Shown here: positions 1 to 10,704 of the stretch, piece after piece
Position numbering within the stretch: position 1 is the stretch's first letter
How the letters are laid out: every line of letters starts with the position of its first letter
Source of the DNA: Xiphophorus maculatus
Taxonomy: Eukaryota; Chordata; Actinopteri; Cyprinodontiformes; Poeciliidae
Length of the DNA: 64,000 nt
NCBI RefSeq assembly: GCF_002775205.1
Contig: NC_036450.1
Span: 5,581,199-5,645,198, forward strand
Direction: 5' to 3'
Notes under the pieces: model-generated
What the model was told of the DNA's origin: nothing
Database searches by the model: none
What the model saw: the letters and a program-made list of their open reading frames with translations, nothing else
Position numbers and translations under genes: made by a program

Positions 1-359
1 AAGTGGTCCGTGTTACTTAGTGTAACGCATCAGTAACACGTTACACTAAGTAACGCTAAAGAAACAAACTAAACTCTGGTTATGTCAAAAACAGAACTGT
101 ACCCATTTTTGATGTTTCATGTTTCACTGTTTGTTTGTAGATGTCGTCAACATCAAGCTGTGCTATTTTAAATGATCATCATTTTAACTTTAGAGGTACT
201 TTTTAAAAGCCCATCTAGGGACAAGTGCTGCGAATTAGCTGTTGCTATAGCGCTATGACGCAAACATGGGACTGCTGTTTTGTTCAGTTTGTTTATGTCG
301 ATGTGTGTCTGTCCCTATCAAATAAACTCAAATAAATGTGACGGATGTTGCACAACTGA

Positions 360-480
360 TGACGTCACAGTCCACTTGGCTTGCAGTTTTTTCCTTCAGA
401 GCAACAGAACCAGGAAGTAGAAGCTCTGAGGTGAAATCAGAGGCAGGTTGATAAAATCTTCATGAGGAAGGAGAGAAGTT
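360..480 (-). other. Copy of NLR 5' non-coding exon region (gene mostly off the left edge)
   Basis: This stretch matches the 5' flank of NLR copy A near 33862-33990 and of copy B near 9067-9190. In those two copies a probable 5' untranslated exon ends at a clean GTGAGC donor. Here the equivalent donor position reads differently (plus strand tccacttggc instead of ctcacctgg), so the donor looks lost. It is probably the start of a further NLR copy extending left of the window. Bases 1-359 and 481-800 are AT-rich and show no gene. Confidence 0.4.
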
Positions 481-839
481 CTGATAAAAATGAGGGTGTA
501 CTTACTTTTGATCATGACTGTAGTGATGATTGATAGTGACAAAAAATGAAGAACAGTATTTTAGTTTATTCATCATGTCATAGAGAAAAAATGTGAAAAT
601 GCATTTTTCAAACAAATATTTTCACCATGTCATCCATACGTTCATTCTAAACTAAATATTTAATTCACAAGCTAAATATTTACTTTGAAAACTAAATTTT
701 GGAAATAAAAACTGAGCTAAATATTTAGCTTCAAAATGAAAATGTATTTTCCAAACTAAACATTTAATTTTCAAATCCAATATTTATTTTCTAAACTTCA
801 TATTTAATGATCTATTTTCATGTCTAGTTGTTCAGTCAG

Positions 840-1349
840 ACGCTCCATCATGTTGTCATGTTCCAGTTTTTCTCCACTCAGCAACAGTTGGTGAACAGGA
901 TTTAATCCAGTTTAGTGTAATTGTCTTTCTTGCTACTAGTAGCAGAAGGTGCAACAATATGTAACATTGATCTTTAGTGAGTAAATCCTTGGTGTTTATG
1001 TCCAGCAGAAATAGAAGAGGCTCCATGGGGAGATCTGTCCTTAGAATGTCCTCAATCTCCTGTTTCATTTCCTCCCAGAAGGTCTTTATTTGTGGTCAGT
1101 CCCAGAAGACGTGTGTGATGACCGACCATTCCACAAATTCCTCCAACATCTATCTGTGGTTGGAATCCTGGAAATTAAACTTTTTAATGGAGCTTTACTA
1201 AATCTGGTTTTTACTTTCCAGTCAAACTCTTTCCAGATTTGGTTTCCAATCCATTTATGGCACAAAAATGCACAGAAGAAAACTCCACTCCGTGTTTTAT
1301 CAATCTCCAGTTCAGTCCAGTAAATTGATGCTCTCAGTTTTCCCATCAA
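840..1349 (-). pseudogene. L1-like LINE ORF2 C-terminal fragment
   Basis: Two short minus-strand reading frames in succession (1349-1086, then 1068-856) carry the pattern of the C-terminal end of L1/Tx1-type ORF2 proteins. The second contains the hydrophobic stretch MEPLLFLLDINTKDLL followed by LLLLVARKTITLNW, and ends with PTVAEW. The frames are offset and have stops, so this is a dead 5'-truncated copy. The same fragment recurs at 34134-34650 next to the 5' flank of NLR copy A, so it was present before that part of the locus was duplicated. The family call rests on motif likeness only. Confidence 0.55.
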
Positions 1350-1475
1350 TCCACCAATGGAGACACTAAACTGCTGATGGCGTCTCTTCCAGAAGCCAAT
1401 GTGATCATGTTGATCCAGGTAGATTCCACATCCAGAGGTTCTGCTGCTGCCTGGACCGTCCTAGCTTCCAACCGG

Positions 1476-2310
1476 CTTCCATCATCACACACCTCTGACA
1501 AACACCTCCAACCTTTCAGCACTTCCTCTACCAACCAACACCACCAGGTGGTGCTGCTGCACACATTTACAATGAGACCAAGAAGAAGAAGCAGCATCCT
1601 GAATCCAGCAGCTGCAGTAATGGCTTGTGAAAGTGTCCAAGGAGCATCTGGAACCAGAACCAGCAGATCCAACAGTCCAGAGAGTCTTTGTTTGCATCTT
1701 TCCTCTCAGGTTTCCAAGCTGCTCTGAGAGGGAAATGACATCATCACTCTAGTGATGATGTCACGCTCTGATGTCACTGATCAGGAGCTGCTGGACTTGT
1801 ACATTTCCAGCATGAAGGACAGAGAAGATCTCAGCTCTGATGAGGAGCTGGCCTGCCTTCAAACTGATTCAGGGTGAAAGAAATATTTCCAGATGAAGTC
1901 AGACTAAAATGTTGGATTGTCCTGCTGTTGCAATCAGAGGCCAAGAAGAAGCTTCAAGTTCTTCTCCTGTTCAGCTCTACGTTCCTGTCAGAGACTTCAG
2001 CTCCTCATGAGGAGAACAACTAAAGCCTGGAACAGACTGACACTAACATCCTGACATCTCATCCCTGAACAAAGCTTTGCAGCATCAAGGTGACTCTTAG
2101 CGCCATATATGGACAGATTTCCTCTAAAGGGGGCGGAGCCTGGATTGGAGGAACCAGCAGCAGCTTCCAGGAACAAACCTTGGGAACCTCTGGAGGAGAA
2201 CATGGAGATGAGATTCCTGCTTTAATCAGTGGATTCATTGATAGAAAACATGACGACTGAAATATCTGAGAGCTGCAGCTCCATTTTCTACAGATCTGCT
2301 GGAACATCAG
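1476..2310. repeat. Segmental duplication block, copy 1 of 3
   Basis: This block is nearly identical to 17440-18260 and 52560-53410. In copies 2 and 3 it lies just upstream (in NLR transcript sense) of the linker and B30.2 exons, inside the intron before them. Here the sequence left of 1476 is unrelated to the other copies, so the B30.2 and linker exons of NLR copy B have been lost at this breakpoint. The block has no NLR exon but carries a conserved short plus-strand reading frame, which is truncated by a TGA in this copy. Confidence 0.8.
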
Positions 2311-2678
2311 ATAGAAATGAAGAATTTCATCATTTCACATCAAATCTGTTCATCTTCCACAGATACAACTGAATTATTGACCTGAACTGGTTCTAAAGGT
2401 CTGGATGGTAAAAACATCCATTGTTTTTATGTCTCATTAGTTTCCAGAAAGAGTTGAAATGTTTCAGAAGCTTTTATCCAGCAGCTCAGTAAAGATCTCT
2501 CCTCTTTCCAACCTGATTTAGTCCATGAAGCAGAACATCTCTGCTGCTGCAGCAACAGGAGGAAACTTCTCCAGCTCTCAACTTCTACACTCTGACTGCT
2601 TGGAAACAGATCAGGGAGGAACAGCCTTTTCTCCAGGCTGCCTCCTCCTGACTCTAGCGCCACCTACTGGCTGTTCAC

Positions 2679-3290
2679 CAGAGGTGGAGAAAGAACTCAA
2701 ACAATGTACTGAAGTAAAAGTACAAATAAACAGACAAAAATGTTCTCTAGTAAAAGAACCAGATTAACATTTTTACTTGAGTAAAAGTAAGAAAGCATGA
2801 AAAACATGTTTAATATCTGCTGAAGTTGTTTTAAAACCTGACAAACGAGCCTCATGGGAACAAATATTCTAATTTATTGAATATGACTGTAAATGTAAAT
2901 ATGAGATGGAGATTATTCACATTAATTCAGTAACCAGGATGTGGAGGAGTTTAACGTTACTGGGACATTCATGGCAGGAGACGCTGCGCTCCATGCGCCC
3001 CGACCGCAGTAATCAATGTTACTGCCAGTTCAGCTGCTTACAACTATTTAATTGTTTTATTTATTGCAGTCGATTTAAACTAGAAGCTTGGTAAGATTAC
3101 ATAAAACTTCTCTAACCTAAATTAGTTTAACACCCAAAACTCAGACAGCGTTTAGCAGCTTAACTTTCCTTGATATGTTTTTCAGATTTGATGGTGAATT
3201 TTTGAAAGCTAGCAGTTCATGATATCAGGGAGGCAAAGGCGGCACCAGAATCATTGATTACTTTCAAACTAACCAACAAATCAAAAAGTG
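2679..3290. mobile_element. hAT-like non-autonomous element, approximate limits
   Basis: It starts with CAGAGGTGGAGAAAG followed by the alternating AGTAAAAGTAC / ACTTGAGTAAAAG motif seen in many fish hAT-type miniature elements. The right limit is unclear. The same element sits at 53778 in copy 3, where about 1.45 kb of extra sequence (54388-55840) is present near its right part. Copy 2 lacks the whole stretch, because its sequence joins the equivalent of base 2293 directly to that of 3517. No coding capacity. Confidence 0.35.
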
Positions 3291-3516
3291 AAAAATGTCC
3301 TTAAGTTCAGTAACAAAGTTCTTGTCCCAACAACCAGGATCAGGTGAAGGACCTCTGCAGTCCCATGATGCTTCCTCTCCCTCTTCTAAACCATCTGATG
3401 GGCTGATATCATCCCTCTACTTTATCAATAAAATGTTTTTCTTTCTCTTATTACGATTCCATTATTTATCCTAAATGTGACGTCAGAGCTGTGGATCTGG
3501 AATCTGATTGGTCGGA

Positions 3517-4075
3517 TGGATATTTCCCTGGTTTTCCAACATGAAGGGTCTCTGCCTTTTTCCAAGACGTTGGGAATTTTTCCCAAACTTTATTGAACAA
3601 TCCCAAAAGCTTTCCCAACTACTGAAAACCTAAACACATTAGTCTTTTCTTGGATCTGTCTAAAAGGTCTTATTATTGTTTTTTAATTTCTACCACAGTC
3701 AACAGAGCACAATTCTACTTTTTCACCATCATTCACTGCAATTCTTCATTTCCTCTGGAAAACAAGGGATTTCCATTCTCTCCTGATTCCTTTCATTCTT
3801 TCGATCATTTTCCAGATGTCGCCCCCTGGTGGAGATCAAACTACTAAATGGATGAAACTGTTAAAATTCTCACTTTCTTTCTTTGCCTCATGAATAGTTT
3901 TCTTCACTTTTTATGTAATTTATATTTTTTTAAATCCTGAAAGTTGTGAGTTTTGTTTAAAATCTAAAGTTCTTTATTTTTCTCTCCCATAACTTTTAAA
4001 CATCCATCTGACCAACATGGAGTTACTTTTCTTCTCATCTTTGCTTCTTGGGGCTGATTGGTCTGGAACTAAACA
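3517..4075. repeat. Duplicated NLR intron sequence, copy 1
   Basis: It matches 18256-18800 (copy 2) and 56075-56500 (copy 3) closely. It holds no supported gene; the short frames seen here are also present in the other copies but look like chance. In copy 2 about 240 bases of other sequence are interposed before the LRR exon that follows. Confidence 0.7.
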
Positions 4076-4178
4076 TTCAGCTTCAAACTAAATGTTTCCC
4101 AGCAGACTGACTAAAGACATTTCTCCCTCTTCCTCCTCTATCAGACCTTCTCTGCTCCTGCAGCAGGTTCCTCCATAC

Positions 4179-4352
4179 CTGAGAGCTTCCAGTCTCCAGT
4201 GTGGATCCTTCAGTCCAGCCGACAGCAGCTTCAGTCCTGAGTCTCCTGGATGATTGTAGCTCAGGTCCAACTCTTTCAGATGGGAGGGGTTGGAGGTCAG
4301 AGCTGAGGCCAGAGAAGCACAGCCTTCCTCTGAGACCAAACAGCCTGATAAG
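4179..4352 (-). CDS. NLR copy B LRR exon (second)
   Basis: A 174-bp LRR exon with the [18 protein letters not shown] and [15 protein letters not shown] patterns. It follows a TGTGTGTCTGCAG acceptor and ends at a GTATGG donor. It is the counterpart of 19308-19135 (copy A) and 56801-56628 (copy C). No downstream linker or B30.2 exon is found to its left in this window. Confidence 0.8.
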
Positions 4353-4420
4353 CTGCAGACACACAATTCATCACATGATGAGAATATGAGAACATTGAGG
4401 TAGAACCCAAGGTCTGAACT

Positions 4421-4451
4421 GATGGATGGATGGATGGATGGATGGATGGAT
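4421..4451. repeat. (GATG)n microsatellite
   Basis: About eight GATG units lie in the intron between the two LRR exons of copy B. The equivalent array in copy A (20426-20504) has about twenty units. Confidence 0.95.
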
Positions 4452-4556
4452 TTGTAACATGTGGAATAAATAAGAAAGCCAAGCAACTGCTGGGATCTGT
4501 AATAATGTTTCTTTTTGCTCCTAAGATGCAGCAATTTGTCAAGTGCCCAGAGTTAC

Positions 4557-4730
4557 CTGAGAGTTTCGAGGTTGCAGTTTGGACTCTTCAGTCCAGCAGA
4601 GAGAAGCTTCACTCCTGAATCCTGCAGGTTGTTGTTACTCAGGTCCAGTTCTCTGAGACTGGAGGACTGGGAGCTGAGAACTGAGGACAGAACTTCACAG
4701 TTTCTCTCTGAGAGGTTACAGCCACTCAGT
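4557..4730 (-). CDS. NLR copy B LRR exon (first)
   Basis: A 174-bp (58-codon) exon encoding two leucine-rich repeats, with [18 protein letters not shown] and [15 protein letters not shown] patterns. A CTCCTCAG acceptor lies at 4733-4731 and a GTAACT donor starts at 4556. The acceptor-side intron matches copy A only briefly, then diverges at about 4760, which marks the deletion edge. Confidence 0.8.
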
Positions 4731-5184
4731 CTGAGGAGACATGGAGAAAAATCTCTTAAAAAGTTCATCAAGGACTTCAGGTTTGAACATCACCATGATG
4801 GCCTCGCTGTCAACCTAAGAAATTGAAAACCTAACTTCACTAAAATGACGAAAACCTCCATAAAGGTGAAAATGAACTGGGGTGAGTAAAATTCTTCAAA
4901 ACCGATGCTTTGTAGCGCCAAATAGACGTTTAAAGCCGAGAAAATATTGCTAGTATTTCTTCTAATGCTAACTGCTGTTCATCTCGAGCCTCTAATTGAA
5001 GAAGTTCTGCTGCAACTTTTGACTGAAACTCAGGAACCAACAGTGGAAATATTTCTGAATGGGAGGCGCTGCTGCAGGAAGTAAGAGGAAAATAATGCGC
5101 ATTTGGGGGAAATCAAAGAAATTCAAAATATGAACGGCAGACTAGACGATGGTCGGATTGAAAAAGATGAGGAGAAGATTTTAA

Positions 5185-5580
5185 CCCTCCTGTTATTTTT
5201 GTTTCTGAGGAACAATAATGTTCGTGGGTCCATTAGACCCAGGGAGTGTCACATTTATGCAATAATATTAATCATGCAATAGTGTCAGAAACCAAAAAAT
5301 TCCTCCAAAACATTTTTGCATCTGATTATTAACTCCAATACTAACCAATTCAATCAATATTTGGGCAATGACGTTTCTTTATTTCTCAGAAATTAAGGAT
5401 TAATGACGACAACCTACTGATTTACTCATTTGGACATAAAACAAATGTGTAAAATGAATACATTTTCAATTGATATATACACTTATTAATACAAATAGAA
5501 AAAGTTTAATGCAAAATAAAAATATACTTCCAACTATTTTAAACTATTTAAAAACTTTAAAACGCGTCAATTTGACCCGC
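5185..5580. mobile_element. piggyBac-type end inserted in an L1 remnant
   Basis: A TTAA at 5181-5184 is followed by CCCTCCTGTTATTTTTG and a nearby GTGGGTCCATTAGACCC motif. This is the arrangement of piggyBac-like miniature elements in fish. Another CAATTTGACCC motif lies at 5579-5585. I could not find a matching right terminus with TTAA. L1-ORF1-like coding sequence appears on both sides, so the element seems to have landed in it. Confidence 0.35.
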
Positions 5581-5585
5581 AACAC

Positions 5586-6170
5586 CGCAGAGGACGCTGT
5601 CACTGAAATAATAAAGCTGGAGGATAAACTAATGGACCCAGAGAGCCGAACACGAAGAGAGAACAAACGGATTTATGGCGGCAGAAAGAGACTCGGGTGA
5701 CTTTGTGGAGAAGTTGCTCCATGACATCAGGCTTGGCGCTGAGCTCCACATAAACACATTAAACGGGCGGACCCCTCTCTAGGCCCTCCACCGCGATCTG
5801 TTGTTGCGAAATTCCTCAGTTTTAAAACCAAAGAACTTCTCCTTCACAAGCCATGGCAGAAAAAAGTTTTACCTGGAACAGCAAGCAAGTAAGTTTGGAT
5901 CATGACTCTGATCTTGAAAAAATAAAAATAAAACGCAGACGTGCTCAAGTTTCTGAAGGAGCAGCAGATCCTTTTCAGAGCCTCTTTCCAGCCCGACTGA
6001 GGGTGAAACATGCAGATGAAATGAAGATTTACAACACGGTGGTGGAGGAAATGTCCAGCAGAGGCCAGGCTGTGCGGGTCGTTACGTCACCAGAACCGGT
6101 CCTGGAACAAGTGAAGCTGCTGTGCTGGAGCAGGAAACGCAGAGGACGGGAGAGGGGAGGGGTCTTCTGA
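5586..6170 (+). pseudogene. L1-like LINE ORF1 remnant (Transposase_22 type)
   Basis: Two plus-strand frames carry the order seen in L1 ORF1 proteins. A coiled-coil end reads TEIIKLEDKLMDPESRTRREN, followed by KRIYGG (the RNA-recognition part). A frame with FVEKLLHDI follows. Then comes PRSVVAKFLSFKTKELLLHK, and finally PFQSLFPARLRVKHADEMKIYNTV from the C-terminal domain. Frames shift at least twice between these pieces, so no protein is made. Residues resembling ORF1 coiled coil also lie just left of the piggyBac-type end (about 5110-5180). The family call is by motif order and is fairly secure. Confidence 0.6.
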
Positions 6171-6179
6171 TAAATACTG

Positions 6180-6245
6180 TTCCCACTGCGAAATTCTTTT
6201 CCCACTGTGAAATTCTTTTCCCACTGTGAAATTCTTTTCCACTGT
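6180..6245. repeat. Short tandem repeat, 3 units of about 19-20 bp
   Basis: The unit cccactgtgaaattctttt is repeated three times with one or two base changes, directly after the L1 ORF1 remnant. Confidence 0.85.
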
Positions 6246-6769
6246 TTCGGGAGGCGCATTGCAGCCAGAGAGGCGGATCTGACCATTTTCACAACTCATA
6301 TAATCATGTCAAAGTTTTAACATTCAGTTTAATCGGCAGCTGTTGTTTAAAAAATTGTAAAATAAATAAATAAAGTAGGTCTTCCGACGCTTTTTTGTGT
6401 TATTTTAAACTCCAACAGAATCGGTCTTTTTCCAACTTTTGTCACTTAAGCCTGACAAATAAAAGTCAGTCACCAAACACAGTTTTCCAACATTTAGTGT
6501 GTAGTTATAATTTTTTATTGCTGATATAAGAGGATGGAAGCTGCTGACAGCAGGGTACAAAAATTAAGACTTCCTGAAAGATGAGAGTGTAGACTTTCTG
6601 GTAAATCCTGTTCTAATGTAAAATATGACAGATTACTGGATTAAGGAAATTTCTAGTTTACTACATGCTATCACACATAACAATTTTTGAGAATTTGGGA
6701 AACAGTTGCTCTTTATTCCCCAAAGTTATGGGAGAGGAGAGAATGGATATTTCAGCTGCCTGAAATAAT

Positions 6770-7060
6770 CTGTTCGCCCTGAACCAGCAGAACCTCTGAT
6801 GGTCCACATCAGCTCAGTTTGGTTGAGATCCAGCAGATCTCACCAACCACATCATGAAGCTTTCCTTCCCTGCTGAACTGCTCTCACAATGCACACAGGA
6901 ACCAAGTCCTGATGGACCAGACTGGCTTTACCAGGTATTTCCCAGTGGAAATGTTTTCCACTGTTAGTCTGACATGGAGCCAGGAAGCAACAGAACATCA
7001 TCATCAACATCCCAGAGATGAAGATATGAAGGTGTTTTCATGAGAACAGATCAGCTGATT
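6770..7060. repeat. NLR intron segment shared with copy A (29300-29560)
   Basis: Sequence starting agaacctctgatggtccac is nearly identical to 29308-29555, which in copy A lies between exon 3 and the inserted transposons. In copy B it runs straight into exon 2. This shows that copy A gained about 3 kb here (29560-32640) and that copy B lost everything to the left of about 6770. Confidence 0.75.
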
Positions 7061-7147
7061 TCTGTAGATAATGGATCAAACCACTGTAAATATAACTGGA
7101 AACATCTGAATCTTCTTCCACAGTTACAGCAGTTAGAAACAGCTCAC

Positions 7148-7261
7148 CTCTCTGATGGTGGAGATCCAGGAGATTTAAAGTTAATGAATTTATCCTTTGA
7201 CCTGTCACTCTTAAATGACACACAGCTGGGTTCTGGTTCTGGTTTGAGTCTCTGATGGATC
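7148..7261 (-). CDS. NLR copy B exon 2
   Basis: The 114-bp exon lies between a TTTCTGTCAG acceptor and a GTGAGC donor. Its frame contains [17 protein letters not shown] and ends PGSPPSE plus AG of an Arg codon. The PSCVS-KSDRS pattern is shared by fish NLRC3-like proteins. It has one Pro-Glu unit fewer than copy A (114 against 120 bp). Confidence 0.8.
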
Positions 7262-7395
7262 CTGACAGAAACATGATGATTAAAACTTAATCAGCAAAGA
7301 GGAGCAGCAGCAGCTTCATCACCACGTCTGTTCTGGCCTGATATAGTGAACGCTGTGTGAAAAGGGCTGTGGACAGTTAGAGATGGTGACCTCAC

Positions 7396-7484
7396 CTCTG
7401 ACCTTTGCTCTGGCTCTCATCTTCCCCACACAGAGTGGTTTTAGAGGGAGGGACTCCCTCCTCTCTGTCCTCACACTGATCCAT
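7396..7484 (-). CDS. NLR copy B exon 1 (start codon exon)
   Basis: The ATG lies at 7484-7482. The frame reads [20 protein letters not shown] and on to ..SKGQ, then ends with AG before a GTGAGG donor (7395-7394). It is 89 bases, the same as exon 1 of copy A at 33023-32935. This short N-terminal exon is characteristic of fish NLRC3-like genes. The start was chosen because the copies agree from this ATG onward and the donor phase fits exon 2. Confidence 0.8.
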
Positions 7485-7953
7485 GCTGCTGAATTCACAT
7501 CAGCTCACACACACTTTCTACCTTCACCTGCAGAGGAAACACACATCATTCATCTGCACATCAACTCTGATCATCCTTTACATCATTAGAGCTGGAAAAA
7601 GATCAGCTGCTCCTCCTCTGATTGGCTCTTCTTCTCTGCTTCATATCAGTGTCAGGTGAATGCAGTCAGACAGCAGAGAGGCAGAGGAAGCTGCCATCAG
7701 CTGCTGCACTTCTACTATCAGTCCACTAGATGGTGACATGGAGCAACATTTATATTCACTGATTCAACCTGAACAACAGGAAGTATTTTAGTTAGTTAAT
7801 TAGTAATCTCTACAACAAGTGTGACCTGAACAAGTGGATTATCTGCTCCATCAAAGTTCAACTATTTAATAATCTGACTGAATCAAAGACATTTTAAGAA
7901 TAATATCTCAATTTGAAACAAAGCAGAAACGAAACTATTTTCTTTTACATTAA

Positions 7954-8617
7954 TGTTGGGTTCTGCAGGGAGTGGTTTCCTTCTCCTTCACAGGGTGGCA
8001 GGCTGATGGGATCCAGCTGTTGCTCATCACCACCAATCTGCAAGGTTCTTAAAGGGGAGCGGCTTCCCAGCATCAGATGCCAGATGGTTCCGCTTCTACA
8101 GTGGTACTTTCTAGCTGTCAGTGTTGCATTCCCAGTGTCCTCCTTGTTCTGACTCCTTTTCATCTGCTCCTTCCTCTGCAGTGAACCCGAGCTGAATACT
8201 CTCTGAACCGGACCCACCTGAAAAATCGGATCCTAGCTGCTCTGTTTGGCCTTGCACCTGGGTGCGTCACGCCCGCCACTCAGCTGCTGCCTGTCCGCCC
8301 TCAATCGCCTGCTGGAACTTCCCCCATCTGGAAAACCACCACACCTACTGTTGGACCCCCATGTACTCTCCTCTGCTTACCTACCCGCAGACCGTAAGTC
8401 ACCATCAGGTTACTCCGTCATTCCCTTCATTACTTCCCGCTTTAACCGCTCGCCCTTTGCAGTTTCTCCGCTGGCCCAGTTCCTCCCTGCTGTCGCAGAT
8501 CGACGCCCCTCCACACACTCTCCAGCACATTCAGTTGCTAAATAAATCTGTTAAAACTGTTTGGGTGTCCGTAGTTGTTGCTTGCCTTAAGAGTCCTAGA
8601 AACCTCGCATTATGACA
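7954..8617 (+). mobile_element. Solo LTR (664 bp) with ATTAA target duplication
   Basis: The element begins TGTTGGG and ends ATGACA, flanked by ATTAA at 7949-7953 and 8618-8622. An AATAAA signal lies near 8543. The matching site in copy A (about 33453-33467) has no insertion, which confirms the limits. No internal region remains, so it is a solo LTR left by recombination. The reading frames inside it are not genes. Confidence 0.85.
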
Positions 8618-8882
8618 ATTAATGGTTGAGACTGGAGTTTGATTCCTGGAAATAAAATGATGAATGATTTTCTTTAGAGAATAAAATAAAGAAACATCAA
8701 GCTGTTCATCATGTTTTTCTTCCAATTCATCACTAATTTAATAATCCTGTAGATTAGCTTTCAAACAGCAGAGATGAAACTTTGAGCTGAATTTAAAAGG
8801 GAACATTTTATCTAAATGTCATAGAACTGAAACAAGTAGGTTTCTGTATATAAACTTCAAGTAGAAAACAAAACAGACTTAC

Positions 8883-9190
8883 AGTTTGTTCAAACTGTCC
8901 AAAGAGTTGAAGACGAACATTTGAACAACAGACTGAAACCCAACAGAACCGCAGGAGAACCAGACTAATGCCACACCTGTACAGAGACACAACAGAACTG
9001 GACTTTTACCTGACATAAATCACATGAGTTCAAAGTCAAAGTGTTATAAATGTTGCATAAGTGATTATATGACAGCTCACCTGGTTTGTAGTTTCTTCTT
9101 TCAGAGCAGCAGAACCAGGAAGTAGAAGGTCTGCAGTGAAATCAGAGGCAGGTTGATAAATCTTCATGAGACAGGAGAGAAGTTCTGATG
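8883..9190 (-). promoter_or_regulatory. Probable 5' untranslated exons and promoter side of NLR copy B
   Basis: Two conserved donor-like sites lie upstream of exon 1: AACT|GTAAGT with the exon edge at 8883, and CCAG|GTGAGC with the edge at 9081. Both are kept in copy A (33727 and 33877). This suggests short non-coding first exons, with transcription starting near 9.1-9.3 kb. No TATA box could be singled out. Confidence 0.4.
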
Positions 9191-10420
9191 AAAATGTTTC
9201 ATGATGGAGTCATGAGGAGAAATGAGCCCAGAGAAAAGAACAGCTGGTTGCTTCCTGCTGCTGTAACTGGTCAGAATATAATTACAAGCAGAAAATAATC
9301 AGAAACATTAAACTAAACTATAATTCTTAACATCACCACAGTACTGCAGCTAAAACCACACATTGTTCTAATGCAGATTATTCCTAAAGCTCCTATATAA
9401 TCATTGATCATTATGTTAGTGTGGTGAGCAGAGTGAGGACAGTCTCTGTTTAAAACCAGGATCAGCTGAGGAGGTTCTGCTGATCCAGGTTGAAACCCTG
9501 ATTTCATTTCAATCATCAACCTGAATTTAAAGTCAGAGTCAGATCAAGCAGCAGAGAGGTGGCAGCTTGTTCCAGACTCATTATTTACACATGCAGCTGT
9601 TTTCCAGCTGTTCTCCACAGCTGGAGGGAGGGGGGATGTTTGGGAGGAGAGAACCTGAACATTCAACCTCCAGGTTTCACAGCTGGATTCTGACCTCAGC
9701 AGCTGGAACAATGACACAGATGAAACCAGTGACTCCTGAAAAATGGGATGTTTGGATCTGAGCAGGTCTGCAGATTCCACTGACTGGGATTTATTCAGAA
9801 AATGTCTCAGAGCTGAGAAGAGCTGAGCTTCTTTAGACTGAATGCTGGGAAATCTGCCCTCCTCCCATTCAGTGATGTTCAGGTTCTGAACTTTAAAAAC
9901 TAAAATCAGTTGGAAACATCAGGAATTTTGTCCACTAATAGTGATAATAATAAAACCAAACACTTCTGCTGTTAATTTAGTAAAGTCGCCATCTTGTATT
10001 TTAAAAAATTGTTTCTCTTTTTAACAAATCAAACTGATTAGACTTATTATTTTGAAGCAACAACCATTAGTTTAATTTATTGATTATGTTATTAGCAAAC
10101 TAATATAAACTTAAACTAATGTATGGAGGAACAAACATGCCTCAGTCAAGATAATCACCATTTATATCATAATTATCACCATAACATAAGCTAACAAAGC
10201 TAACATCTTGTATTCCACATATATAAAGATTGTAATTTTTAGATTAAAAATATATAGAAAATTATATATTTATGTCCAGTTTTATTTTCTATAACAGAGT
10301 TTTAGGGCCACACTAAGGACAAATATACAAATAAAATTACAAAGTAAGTGTGTCTGTTTGGTGGGAATATTATTCTAAATTAACATCTGCTGATCATGTT
10401 ACATTAAATGCTTGTGAATC
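9191..10420. other. Gene-poor interval
   Basis: I find no supported gene, RNA or complete mobile element here. The sequence is moderately AT-rich with short chance frames only. Likeness to the copy A flank stops soon after 9190. Confidence 0.5.
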
Positions 10421-10424
10421 TCAC

Positions 10425-10700
10425 CAACAGAACCTGTTTGGGTTAAACACACAAGGTAGGAAGTTGTTTTCCTGCAGCTGCTTGGGAACCAGACTGTCTC
10501 TCCATGTTTTGGATCCTTATCCTTGATATGAAACCTGCATGTTGACTCTGCCTGTTAGAGCTTTTCACTCTGAACTGCTTCATTATTGATTGTCTTACAA
10601 GCTCTCTGTATTGTGCACAATATACAGATAAACCTGATTGAGTGATTTCATCTAACAGAGCTTGGAAATTAATTTCTTCCACAACAACTTGGTGCCAACC
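10425..10700 (+). mobile_element. Degenerate LTR followed by a primer-binding-like site
   Basis: Bases 10437-10681 are clearly related to the solo LTR at 39114-39458 (shared stretches such as ttcattattgattgtc and aaacctgattgag). Directly after it comes TTGGTGCCAACCTGGACAC at 10686-10704, which resembles a tRNA primer-binding site. It therefore looks like the left LTR and leader of an old retrovirus-like element. No gag, pol or env is recognisable downstream. Confidence 0.5.
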
Positions 10701-10704
10701 TGGA

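Larger units (their letters stand above)
4179..7484 (-). pseudogene. NLR copy B: NLRC3-like gene lacking NACHT and B30.2
   Basis: Four exons typical of fish NLR-C genes are present in order on the minus strand: start exon 7484-7396, second exon 7261-7148, and LRR exons 4730-4557 and 4352-4179. Compared with copy A, the 79-bp exon, the 226-bp exon and the 1792-bp FISNA-NACHT exon are missing. About 2 kb of transposon-derived sequence (4760-6770) stands in their place. The B30.2 and linker exons are missing on the 3' side. The splice phases of exon 2 and the first LRR exon still match, because the lost exons total 2097 bases (699 codons). A short LRR-only protein is therefore conceivable, but a dying gene is more likely. 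No stop codon occurs inside the four exons. Confidence 0.75.

Noticed and set aside
1377..1727. Plus-strand frame of 116 codons and minus-strand frames of 70-108 codons in the duplicated block
   Set aside because: They recur only because the block is duplicated. Composition is not protein-like and frames break between copies.
4421..4451. Possible CRISPR-like repeat
   Set aside because: Plain tetranucleotide microsatellite without spacers, in a vertebrate genome.
7038..7274. 78-codon minus-strand frame starting [14 protein letters not shown]
   Set aside because: Wrong frame over exon 2 of copy B; the correct phase gives the PSCVS-KSDRS pattern of NLR proteins.
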